Assembly: GCA_023150935.1 (NCBI GenBank)
Contig: JAKLJW010000002.1
Location: 62,001-126,000, forward strand
Direction of reading: 5' to 3'
Length of the DNA stretch: 64,000 nucleotides
DNA from: Candidatus Binatia bacterium
GTDB taxonomy: Bacteria > Desulfobacterota > Binatia > HRBIN30
The notes beneath the pieces were generated by a model that was not told the origin of the DNA, did no database searches, and saw nothing but the letters and a program-made list of their open reading frames with translations. Position 1 is the stretch's first letter; every line of letters starts with the position of its first letter. Of this stretch, positions 8,580 through 16,759 are shown piece by piece. A program made the translations under genes and the position numbers.

Positions 8580-11500
8580 GGGTACTCCGGGCTTCGCCGC
8601 CACCTGCGGACCGTCGTCGCCGCCAGATCCAGAGCGGCACCGCCGTGAGGAGCGGCCAGGCGGCACCGCTAGCGGCGTGCATCTCGCAGCCGCCGTCGTC
8701 TCGTGGTGCCGGGGTCGTTGAGGTCGGCGTGGGGGTTGCCGCAGGGGGCGTGGGCGTCGGGGTCGGGGCATCGAAACCGACCGGGCCGAGTTGCGCGATC
8801 GCCGATCGGTTACTGGCCTCATCGGATACCATCATCGCCAGGTGGACGGTGCGGTCCGCGAAACGCCAATCGGCGATCGTCAGCACACCCGGTCCGCCGG
8901 CGGTGGCCGCAGCGGTGACAACGGCAGGGGCCTCGGCGGCCGTGAACTCTGCGAGCGATGTGATTGGCGCGCCGGCGAACCGCACCGCAATTCTCGCCGG
9001 CATGCCGCAAAACAGGTCATCTCCGGGCGTGCGGGCTAACTCGACGCGGACCTCGGGTATGCCGTGCCACCGGCGTTGGGTGACGCGTACAACGTCCGCC
9101 GCGCTCAGTGACGCCGGCGGACGCGCGTCGGTGTGGTAATTGCCGCTGCCATGCTCGTCGTGGTGGAAACGCCGCCACGGCAGCGGGGCGCAGGCGTCTC
9201 CGAGCGTACGCCATGCGAAGAGCTGCCCTTCGCGGATGACTGCAACGACTTCCAACATACCGTCGCCGTCGAGATCGCCGACCGCGGGCGAGGCGACCAT
9301 CCAGCCGCCCGTGAACTTCGGCCAGCCCGGCGCGACACGGCCGTTACCGTCGACCGCATGCAGGTCGGAGACTCCACTGCCCGCCAGGACTTCCGGCGCG
9401 CCGTCACCGGTGATGTCAGCGACACTGGCGGCACCGAAGAACATCAGGTCGTTGACGACACGCGGAAACCCCGGCCGGAAACTCCCGGTCGTCGGCCGCC
9501 CGTCGGCCGTGGTCACGTCCCATGCGCTCAGTTGCGATTCGGACGGGGTCTGCCAGGCCGCGAGCTGGTTGTCGACGAGCTTGCCCAGGCCCGCCGTCGG
9601 GGCGACCACTTGAAAGCCCCGGCCGGGCCCGTCCAATTCCGCAAACACCGGACTGCCCAGAGAACCGAAGGTTGGCGCGTCCGCCGCCGGGCTGCCCGGC
9701 CCGAGCACGTCCATGGCGAGCGTGGAGAATCGCAGACGGTTGCTGCCGAAGAAGGATTGCCCGTCGGCGGTCAGCACATACACCGGGCCGATGGCGGATC
9801 CCGTCGTCACCTCGAGTCGGCCGTCGCCGTCGACGTCGGCGAGAGCGGGCGGGCCGTTGCTGCCGGTGCCCACGAGCGGCAACAACTCTGTGGTGAGCAA
9901 CGCCGTCTTCGCCGGCCAACCGCTAACGAACGCGCCCGGATTCCAGCCGCGCAGGAGTTCCGGGTCGTTGTGGGCGACTCCACCGGCGTGCACCGCGTAG
10001 ACACGCGTGTTGCCGGACTGCAGGGCACCGGCCGCGCGATACAAACCGATCGTCAGATCGGTGAAGCGTACGTTCGGATCCTCGCGATAGCCCTCGTTGA
10101 CGACGGCGACGACCTCGATGTCGCCGTCGCCGTCGAGGTCGCCGACGGACGGCGGGGCGATGATCTTGCTCCCGATGACCGCGTCGCTCTTGTCCGCGAG
10201 CCGCACCTCGTCGGTGACCGGATCGACCGCGGCTACCCGGGCGGGATCCTTCAATAAAACCGGCCAGCCGGGCACCGGCTCTCCCGTGTGTCGCCACGCG
10301 TACAGATGACGGTCGAAAGCGCCGGCGACAATTTCCAGCGAACCGTCCTCGGAGCCGTCGAGGTTGGCGAGCACCGCGCCTCCGCCCAGTGCACGGCCCA
10401 CCCGATTGTGGCGGTTATGGCGATTCGTACGGTCCGGCACCTGCCCCTCGGGCGTCGACGGATCCCGTTCGGAGCGCCAGGCATGCGAGTATTGCGGCAG
10501 CGTCTTGACGGGAAAACCCTCGCGCCGCCGGCCGTGCCGGTCCCAGACGTAGAGCTTACCGACCAGATCGGTAGCGACCACCTCGAGCGCGCCGTCGCGA
10601 TCCAGGTCGCCGGCGACGACGCCACCGAGCACCGCTGCCGGCACCGGCGTGGCGAGAGCGCCGCCGGCAAACGCCGGTGCATCCATGTGCAGTTCGAGCG
10701 GGTCGGTGGAAACCGGCCAGCCCGGAACTTCGGTTCCGTCGGCTTTGTACGCATGCACGGCGCCCTCGGAAGTGCCGAGGACGATCTCTTCGCGCCCGTC
10801 GAGATCGAGGTCGGCGGTGAGGGGTGCAGACACCCCGTCGCCGCCGAGAGGAATGGGAAAACCGGGGAGCAGGTCCGGCTCGTGGTGCAGGGCGAAGGTG
10901 CGGCGGTCTTCCCCGATCCGGCCCGCCGCGTCCATCACGCGCAGGCGGACGGTGAACGTGAAACGGTCGGGGTCGGGAGCCCCCGCCTCGTCGATCGGGG
11001 GACCGGTGGTGCCGTCGGGCATGCGGGCGGCAAGCCGGTCGAGGTCAATCGTGCCCAGAGTACCGTCGAGGGCGCGATCGCGTGCGGTCGATGCGACTTC
11101 GAGCGTGAAGTCGGTTTCGCGGGGCTGAATGCCCGGGGCGACCTCGATGGTGTAGGTGTACGATGCCGCGCGGTTGGCGGCGGCGCGTCCGCTGATCGGC
11201 AGGGTCGCGGTCTTGGTCGGGTCGATGGTCGAGAACCAGGCCGGCGCGGCAATCGACGCCTCCGGCGGAATGTGACCTGCGGCCACCCGGGCAACGGCGG
11301 CCGCGGCATTGAGACGGCCGTACCCGAAGTACTGGTCCCAGCCGGCGATCGACGGATAGCGCTGGCTCTGCCCCACGCCCGGGAAGGGACTGGATGTAAA
11401 GTAGTTTTGCGGCAGGGGCGGTTCGGCATCGGGATGGGCGTCGAAGTCGATGTCGTCGGCGGTTGCGGTGAGGATCTGTTTCGTCTCCTCCGCCGATAGC

Positions 11501-12780
11501 GGATACGGGGCCGGGGAGCCGTCGTCGCGCCGGTAGGTTGTCAGGACGCCCTGGTCGATGGCGTTGAGAGCGGCGGAGACCACGAGGCCGGCGACGCCGG
11601 CGCCGCGACCGGTCGCTTCGGACGAGCAGGACGACGACGGCACCGACAGGGCGATGTGGCCGCCGAAGTTCGTGCAGCCATTGAGGTAGAGGTACGATGG
11701 CGGGGTCTGCACGACGCCGGCGAGGTCGTTGAATTTGGTCACCGAATTGACCACGACGGTGTGCGCGTAGGCCGCGGGGAAGTTGTGGTGATTCGACGCT
11801 TCGTCGGCCGCCGAGGCGATAACCACGGCGCCGTTACGGTAAGCGTAGTCCACGGCCCGCTGTCCGAAGCTGGTCTGGTTGAGTGTACCGAGGGCCTCCT
11901 GGATAACGCGAGCGCCGCTGTCGACGGCGAAGACGACGCCCTGCGCAAACAGATTGACGTCGGTAACGAAGCTATCGGCGACGCGGACGGGTAGCACGAG
12001 GCAGTTCGGGCAGGTACCGAGTTCCCCGCCGTTATCGGCCTCGCCGCCGGAATCGTGCGCTTGCCCGGTCCCGTGGCCGTAACGCACTTCGTCGAGCGGG
12101 TCGTTATCGTCCTCGTAGAAGTCCCAGCCGCAGATGTCGTCGATGTAGCCGTTGTGGTCGTCGTCGGCGCCGTCGGAGAAGCGGAGGATGACGTCCTCGG
12201 GATCGACTGCACCGTTGTCGTTGAGGTCGGAGACACGACTGTCGGCGACGTGCCGTGGGCCGGCGAGATAGTCGGGCACCGTGAACAGGCCGTCGCCGTT
12301 GCGATCGTGCGGGTCGACGGGGTTGTCGCTGCCCTCGGGAACGGGCAGCTCGCCGCGATTCAGGTACAGTTTGTTAACGAGGTCGGGCAGTGGTTCGGCC
12401 CAGCGAATGCCCGAGTCGAGAACGGCGATGACGACGTCGGGGCGGCCGGTGGTGATCTGCCAGGCACGGTCGACGCTGGCGCCGCGGACGCCGAAGAGTT
12501 CCTGCGGGTTTGCATCGATGGTCGGGTCGCCGGTGGTGCCGCTGGTGAACTTCCAATCGTCGTTGAAGTCGTTGGGAACGGTCGGAGGTTCGGTCGCCGG
12601 CAGGAAGAGATAGCGGGAAAAATCGGTGGCCCCGAAGCACGGACGGTCGAGGTTCGGATCGCCACATGGTTGCGGATTCGGAGGGTAAGGCATTGCCGCA
12701 CCCGCAACGCCGGTGACCAGCGCGGCAAGAGCTACGCCGGCAAGTGCGCGCCGAGACGCGGCGATCAGTCCGATTGGCAT
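8560..12780 (-). CDS. Giant secreted subtilase-like (S8) protein with FG-GAP repeats and Cys/Arg C-terminal tail
   Basis: 1406 residues from ATG 12780; a TTG 36 bases upstream is less likely. A signal peptide occupies 1-29. The subtilase fold follows, with Asp in VVIAVLDSGI (D122) and His in RYGHGTGQ (H236). The oxyanion Asn position reads ASAADEAS (D326). The GTS-type serine block reads EATGRGAGVAGLV, with Thr at the serine position (T390). Ca-binding DxNxDG-like inserts appear near 160-215. From about 640 to 1290 there are FG-GAP/VCBS units (DLDLDGREEIVLGTSEG and others), which often form a beta-propeller. A Pro/Thr linker leads to Cys, a hydrophobic stretch and RRRRS, resembling MYXO-CTERM-type sorting tails. 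It is likely surface-anchored; protease activity is doubtful. Confidence 0.85.
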   Translation of the reverse strand: MPIGLIAASRRALAGVALAALVTGVAGAAMPYPPNPQPCGDPNLDRPCFGATDFSRYLFLPATEPPTVPNDFNDDWKFTSGTTGDPTIDANPQELFGVRGASVDRAWQITTGRPDVVIAVLDSGIRWAEPLPDLVNKLYLNRGELPVPEGSDNPVDPHDRNGDGLFTVPDYLAGPRHVADSRVSDLNDNGAVDPEDVILRFSDGADDDHNGYIDDICGWDFYEDDNDPLDEVRYGHGTGQAHDSGGEADNGGELGTCPNCLVLPVRVADSFVTDVNLFAQGVVFAVDSGARVIQEALGTLNQTSFGQRAVDYAYRNGAVVIASAADEASNHHNFPAAYAHTVVVNSVTKFNDLAGVVQTPPSYLYLNGCTNFGGHIALSVPSSSCSSEATGRGAGVAGLVVSAALNAIDQGVLTTYRRDDGSPAPYPLSAEETKQILTATADDIDFDAHPDAEPPLPQNYFTSSPFPGVGQSQRYPSIAGWDQYFGYGRLNAAAAVARVAAGHIPPEASIAAPAWFSTIDPTKTATLPISGRAAANRAASYTYTIEVAPGIQPRETDFTLEVASTARDRALDGTLGTIDLDRLAARMPDGTTGPPIDEAGAPDPDRFTFTVRLRVMDAAGRIGEDRRTFALHHEPDLLPGFPIPLGGDGVSAPLTADLDLDGREEIVLGTSEGAVHAYKADGTEVPGWPVSTDPLELHMDAPAFAGGALATPVPAAVLGGVVAGDLDRDGALEVVATDLVGKLYVWDRHGRRREGFPVKTLPQYSHAWRSERDPSTPEGQVPDRTNRHNRHNRVGRALGGGAVLANLDGSEDGSLEIVAGAFDRHLYAWRHTGEPVPGWPVLLKDPARVAAVDPVTDEVRLADKSDAVIGSKIIAPPSVGDLDGDGDIEVVAVVNEGYREDPNVRFTDLTIGLYRAAGALQSGNTRVYAVHAGGVAHNDPELLRGWNPGAFVSGWPAKTALLTTELLPLVGTGSNGPPALADVDGDGRLEVTTGSAIGPVYVLTADGQSFFGSNRLRFSTLAMDVLGPGSPAADAPTFGSLGSPVFAELDGPGRGFQVVAPTAGLGKLVDNQLAAWQTPSESQLSAWDVTTADGRPTTGSFRPGFPRVVNDLMFFGAASVADITGDGAPEVLAGSGVSDLHAVDGNGRVAPGWPKFTGGWMVASPAVGDLDGDGMLEVVAVIREGQLFAWRTLGDACAPLPWRRFHHDEHGSGNYHTDARPPASLSAADVVRVTQRRWHGIPEVRVELARTPGDDLFCGMPARIAVRFAGAPITSLAEFTAAEAPAVVTAAATAGGPGVLTIADWRFADRTVHLAMMVSDEASNRSAIAQLGPVGFDAPTPTPTPPAATPTPTSTTPAPRDDGGCEMHAASGAAWPLLTAVPLWIWRRRRSAGGGEARSTHDLYRA

Positions 12781-12889
12781 CCTTAACGCGTACCAGACGG
12801 GAGCGTTTGTGGACAATGGGGAAGTGGTGGGGCTTGGGGTGAGATGTTCATTGACTTTGGGGCTGGGACTTGGGACTTGGGGTTCGTAT

Positions 12890-13657
12890 ATGCTTCGTCT
12901 GCGTCAAGTCGCTCTGGCCGCGCGCGATCTCGAGTCGGTGGTGGACGACCTCTGCGCGGTACTCGGGATCGAGGTAGCGTATCGCGATCCGGGGGTGGGT
13001 GTTTTCGGCCTGCGCAATGCGGTCATGCCGGTCGGCGACACGTTTATCGAGGTTGTGTCGCCGGTGCAGGAGGGGACTACCGCCGGGCGCTTTCTCGATC
13101 GTCGTGGCGGGGACGGCGGGTACATGGCGATCTTTCAGTGCGACGACCTCGACGTTGCCCGCGTGCGGGTGGCGGCGGCGGGGGTAAGGATCGTTTGGAG
13201 CATAGATCTGCCCGAGGCGCGGACGATTCACCTGCACCCGCGCGACGTCGGGGGTGCGATCGTGTCGCTCGACACGATGGTGCCGCCGGCGTCGTGGCAA
13301 TGGGCAGGTCCGCACTGGCGAGAGCGGGTGCGCAGCGAGGTGGCGATCGGGATCGTCGGGGCAGAGATCGAAGCCGACGACATCGAGGCGACGGCGGCGC
13401 GTTGGGCGGCGGTTCTGGGAGTCGGGGTCACGGTCGAGGGCGAGTCGCGGCGGGTGACCCTGGATGGCGGTGAAGTGCGCTTCGTGCCGGCAGCGGCGGG
13501 GCGGGGTGATGGTATGGTTACGGTCGACCTCGCGGTAGCCGATCTGGCTCGATTGTTGGGGACCGCTCGCCGCCGCGGTTTGGCAGTGACCGGCAATCGC
13601 GTTCGTATCGGTGGGGTTTCGTTCAGGGCCGTGGCCGCGGAAGCGGTTCGCCCTTGA
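12890..13657 (+). CDS. VOC/glyoxalase-like protein
   Basis: 255 residues from ATG 12890. The frame is open upstream but gives only low-complexity Gly/Leu. Two beta-alpha-beta-beta-beta modules can be followed. The first starts RLRQVALAARDLESVVDDL, with FIEVVSP and HLHPRDVGGAIVSLD as later strands. The second starts VAIGIVGAEIEADDIEATAARW, with VTLDGGEVRFVP. This is the vicinal-oxygen-chelate plan of glyoxalase-like proteins. The usual first metal His is replaced by Gln in RQVALA, so metal use is unclear. The substrate is not inferable. It is divergent from the subtilase-like gene with a 109-base spacer rich in GGGACTTGGG-type tracts. Confidence 0.8.
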   Translation: MLRLRQVALAARDLESVVDDLCAVLGIEVAYRDPGVGVFGLRNAVMPVGDTFIEVVSPVQEGTTAGRFLDRRGGDGGYMAIFQCDDLDVARVRVAAAGVRIVWSIDLPEARTIHLHPRDVGGAIVSLDTMVPPASWQWAGPHWRERVRSEVAIGIVGAEIEADDIEATAARWAAVLGVGVTVEGESRRVTLDGGEVRFVPAAAGRGDGMVTVDLAVADLARLLGTARRRGLAVTGNRVRIGGVSFRAVAAEAVRP

Positions 13658-13760
13658 TACCGCAGGTCATCCGTGACGTGTGCGGGAGGTGGAAGGTTGC
13701 ACTCTGGCAGCATCCGCCCTCGCCGGCGAACCGTCCGCGGGGCGGATCCGGAAGTGCGGT

Positions 13761-15044
13761 ATGGGCATGAGTGGTGCTTGGCGAAAGGCAGTGCTCCGGT
13801 GGAGCGGGTTGGTTTGCGCGCTGCAGTTACTGCTACCGCAGGCGGCGGTGGCGGTGGATGTGCTGCTGCGTTGGACGGTGCCGCCCGAGCACGACCTGGC
13901 CGGATATCGTCTGTACCTTGGGAGTGAGTCGCGCGCGTACGAGACGCGGCTGGACGTCGTCCCTCAGGCTGCGACGGTGGCTGACGGCGTGGTCGGCTAC
14001 GTCCTGACGGAAGGTCGCGCGGAGTTCAGGTACGCGGCCGTGACGGCGGTTAACCTGGCGGGCCTGGAGAGCGACTATTCCAACGAAAAGCACTTCTCGG
14101 AGACGGTGGAACGGTTGCCGCGGGCCGATGCGGGGCCGGACCGCTCGGTCAATATGGGCGCCGTCCTTGTTGTGGGTTCGCCGGCAGAGCCGGGCACGAC
14201 CTACCTCTGGCGGCAGATTGCCGGTCCGCCCGGACTCGCTTTCGTGGCGCCGTTCGCCAGCGAGACGGAGGTTCGCGTTGCCAGTCCCGGCACGTACGAG
14301 ATCGAGGTTGCTGCGGGGGACGAGCGTCAGGGGTTTGCCAGCCGTGACCGCGTGGTGGTGTCTGTGAGGAATGCGGCGACACCGACGGCCGCGCCGCAAG
14401 TGGCGACCCCAACCCCCGTGGCAACACGGAGTCCGAGTCCGGTGTCGTGGCCGCCCCCCGGGGCGAGCATGTTCGGGGAGATCTTGTATTACGGTGGCAG
14501 CGTGCCGGTCGGCGATGTGGAGGTAGAGGTTTTCGACGGGCAGTCGCCGGGATGGCCGCGGGCAGCCTCTGTGCGCACGGACGGCGCGGGACGGTTTGCC
14601 GTCTTCGGATTAGCGAGTGGAACGTGGCTGGTGCGGCCACGATCGAATGCAGGCACCGAGGGGGCGGTTACTGCACTCGATGCGGCCTACGTGTTTCAGG
14701 CGGTTGCGGGGACCCGCGAACTCAATGCGTTGCTGGAGACGGCGTGCGACACGGACGGTGACGGCTTCCTGACGGAACTCGATGGACGGTTGATTATGCA
14801 GCGGGCGGTGGGCACGCTGGCAAACCTCCCGGTGAGCGCGTTATGCGGTGGAGAGTGGCTGTTCGATCCCTTCGGCGGCGAGCCCGGAGAGGCCCTGCAC
14901 GCCGGCGTGGCTCGGTATTCATGCCAATCCGGGGCGTTCCGGGTCGACACCGCCGGGCTGCCGGTCGGTCCATTGCAGTTCCGGGCCGTACCGCTGGGCG
15001 ACTGCACGGGCGGTTGGCACTGGATGATCGCGGACGGGCAGTAG
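13761..15044 (+). CDS. Secreted fibronectin-III / dockerin-like protein
   Basis: 427 residues from ATG 13761, with a weak GGAAG upstream. The signal peptide ends near LLLPQAAVAVD. A fibronectin-III-like domain (about 33-120, LRWTVPPEHDLAGYRLYLG...) is followed by a PKD/cadherin-like segment (about 125-225, ADAGPDRSVNMGAVLVVGS and TYLWRQIAGPP). After a Pro/Thr linker (about 230-255) comes a carboxypeptidase-regulatory-like beta domain (GDVEVEVFDGQSPG). The C-terminal part resembles a dockerin, with EGAVTALDAAYVFQAVAG and DTDGDGFLTELDGRLIMQRAVG. No sorting tail is seen. It lies directly before the exosortase operon, but with no CTERM motif it cannot be called a substrate. Confidence 0.75.
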   Translation: MGMSGAWRKAVLRWSGLVCALQLLLPQAAVAVDVLLRWTVPPEHDLAGYRLYLGSESRAYETRLDVVPQAATVADGVVGYVLTEGRAEFRYAAVTAVNLAGLESDYSNEKHFSETVERLPRADAGPDRSVNMGAVLVVGSPAEPGTTYLWRQIAGPPGLAFVAPFASETEVRVASPGTYEIEVAAGDERQGFASRDRVVVSVRNAATPTAAPQVATPTPVATRSPSPVSWPPPGASMFGEILYYGGSVPVGDVEVEVFDGQSPGWPRAASVRTDGAGRFAVFGLASGTWLVRPRSNAGTEGAVTALDAAYVFQAVAGTRELNALLETACDTDGDGFLTELDGRLIMQRAVGTLANLPVSALCGGEWLFDPFGGEPGEALHAGVARYSCQSGAFRVDTAGLPVGPLQFRAVPLGDCTGGWHWMIADGQ

Positions 15045-15109
15045 CGGCCGGGGGCAGAGCCCCGGCCCCGCCTGGCGGGCGCAGTTCGGGGATGCGAGCA
15101 GGGGGTATT

Positions 15110-15159
15110 TGCGGTATCTAGTTGGAGCAGGTGGGTTGGCACCTGGCAGGGATACCGCA
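15110..15159. promoter_or_regulatory. Nested hairpin upstream of the exosortase gene
   Basis: TGCGGTATC (15110-15118) pairs with GATACCGCA (15151-15159). Inside, CAGGTG (15128-15133) pairs with CACCTG (15140-15145). Both stems are perfect. The hairpin lies 66 bases after the previous stop and 60 bases before the exosortase GTG. It could be an operator, an mRNA leader structure or a factor-dependent terminator. There is no T run. Confidence 0.4.
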
Positions 15160-15219
15160 TGACTCACGGGGAGGATATCCGATGGTGACCGGGGAAGGGG
15201 CGTACCCACGGGTTGGTGG

Positions 15220-16095
15220 GTGGGTGTGATCGACCTGCGATCGGATGGGCGGGTCGCCGGCATTACGGACATCCGGGTCGCCCTCGCCGTACTACTGCTG
15301 GTGTTGGTGGGGGCGGCGCTTTACCGCAATGTTCTGCCGCTCTGGGTGGCAGATCTCTGGGTCGACGATAACTACTCGCACGGGATAATTGTGCCTTTCG
15401 TGTCGGCGTGGTTGGCTTACGACCGGCGCGACGATCTGGCCCGACTGGTCCCTCAACCAAGCTTGGTCGGCCTGGCGATCGTCCTGGGAGGGGTCGGTCT
15501 GTTGCTGGTCGGTCGGTTGGCCGCGGAACTCTTCACGATGCGTCTTTCGCTGGTGGTCGTGATCGTGGGCGTGATTGTCTCGGTTCTGGGCTGGGGATAC
15601 GCCCGGATACTGGCGCTACCGCTGGGGTTCCTGCTGTTCATGGTGCCGCTGCCGGCGGTGGTGCTCAATTCCGTAACCCTGCCGTTGCAGTTCGCCGCCT
15701 CCGAGATCGCGGTAACGGCGTTGCACTGGCTGCGCTTGCCGGCCCTGCGCGAGGGCAACATCATACTGTTGCCGAACACCTCGCTGGAAGTGGTCGAAGC
15801 GTGCAGTGGGCTGCGATCGCTCATTTCGTTGGGGGCGATGGGTGTCGTTGTGGCGGTCCTGTTTCTTCGCGGCACTGGACCGCGAGTGTTGTTGGCGGCG
15901 TTGAGCGTTCCGATTGCCGTGCTGATGAACGGCGCACGAGTGGCGGGCACCGGCGTCCTGTCGTACTACTACGGTTCGGAGGTCGCCGAAGGCTTCTTCC
16001 ACACGTTTTCGGGTTGGTTAGTGTTCGTCGCGGCCCTGGCGCTCCTGGCCGCGGCTGCCATGGTGGTCCGTCCATTGGACCGTACCAGTGGGTGA
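15220..16095 (+). CDS. Exosortase (EpsH/XrtA-like)
   Basis: 291 residues with about eight membrane segments from residue 18 to 285. The transpeptidase-like triad of the exosortase family is complete: Cys195 in LEVVEACSGLRS, Arg240 in LMNGARVAGTG and His261 in EGFFHTFSGW. The early motif DNYSHGIIVP is also family-typical. Exosortases cleave C-terminal sorting tails (PEP-CTERM and relatives) at the inner membrane of exopolysaccharide-producing bacteria. The GTG at 15220 is the best start, with GGGGAAGGGG upstream. It overlaps the EpsI-type gene by 8 bases and heads an operon with the TPR lipoprotein. The subtype (A or another) is not certain. Confidence 0.92.
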   Translation: MGVIDLRSDGRVAGITDIRVALAVLLLVLVGAALYRNVLPLWVADLWVDDNYSHGIIVPFVSAWLAYDRRDDLARLVPQPSLVGLAIVLGGVGLLLVGRLAAELFTMRLSLVVVIVGVIVSVLGWGYARILALPLGFLLFMVPLPAVVLNSVTLPLQFAASEIAVTALHWLRLPALREGNIILLPNTSLEVVEACSGLRSLISLGAMGVVVAVLFLRGTGPRVLLAALSVPIAVLMNGARVAGTGVLSYYYGSEVAEGFFHTFSGWLVFVAALALLAAAAMVVRPLDRTSG

Positions 16096-16741
16096 GGTGG
16101 CCGTGGGAGCGGTCTGGCGACACTACTGGATCACGATCGGTGTGCTGCTCGCCGCCGTACCCCTGCCGGGTTTACTGGGGCGCAACGATCCCGTCCCGTT
16201 GCGGCGCCCACTGGACTCGATGAGCGTCGAACTCGAGGGCTGGCGTGGGCGCGACGAAGCGATTGGCGAGCGCGTAGCGCAGCGACTCGGGACCCGCGAC
16301 GTTCTGCTGCGCGAGTATCGAGATGCGGCGGGAAATCGGGTGTGGCTCTATGTCAGCTATTTCGCGCGCCAGCAGCAGGGCGAGCAAAGTCATTCGCCGA
16401 AGAACTGCCTGCCCGGAGCGGGTTGGCAGCCGATCGAGGATCGTCGGGTGCCGTACCCTTTCGGCGGGCCGGCGGCGGGGGAAATGAACGAGATAGTGTT
16501 CGCTAAAGGGGATCACCGGCAGCTCGTGTATTACTGGTTCAGAGAGCGCGACCGGATCGTTGCCAGCGAGTACCTGGTCCGCTGGTACATGATCGTAGAT
16601 GCGGTCATGCGCCAGCGAACCGACGGGGCACTGGTGCGCGTTTCTACGCCGGTGGTTCGGAACGAGGCGGAGGCGCAAACGACGATTGCCGCGTTCATGC
16701 GAGTCGCTATGCCGGCGCTCGATGCGGTATTGCCCGAGTAG
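16088..16741 (+). CDS. EpsI family exosortase-associated protein (DUF3485)
   Basis: 217 residues from GTG 16088, overlapping the exosortase stop. One N-terminal membrane segment (about 12-30) is followed by a periplasmic domain. That domain carries the family pattern WLYVSYFARQQQGEQSHSPK, then NCLPGAGW and YYWFRERDR, including the conserved Cys. EpsI proteins are encoded beside or fused to exosortases and are needed for exopolysaccharide export or CTERM processing; the precise activity is not settled. Overlap with the exosortase and 9 bases to the next gene indicate one transcript. Confidence 0.9.
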   Translation: MGEVAVGAVWRHYWITIGVLLAAVPLPGLLGRNDPVPLRRPLDSMSVELEGWRGRDEAIGERVAQRLGTRDVLLREYRDAAGNRVWLYVSYFARQQQGEQSHSPKNCLPGAGWQPIEDRRVPYPFGGPAAGEMNEIVFAKGDHRQLVYYWFRERDRIVASEYLVRWYMIVDAVMRQRTDGALVRVSTPVVRNEAEAQTTIAAFMRVAMPALDAVLPE

Positions 16742-16759
16742 GAGAGAGGTGTGTCGACG

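Noticed and set aside
8580..8822. N-terminal extension of the UvrD-type helicase
   Set aside because: Arg/Pro-rich and overlapping the subtilase-like gene; the ATG at 8579 gives normal length.
12713..12889. Upstream start for the VOC protein
   Set aside because: The added sequence is Gly/Leu low complexity and overlaps the divergent gene's signal peptide region.
15044..15220. Sigma-54-type promoter upstream of the exosortase
   Set aside because: TGGCAC occurs near 15137 but no TTGC-type -12 element lies at the right spacing.
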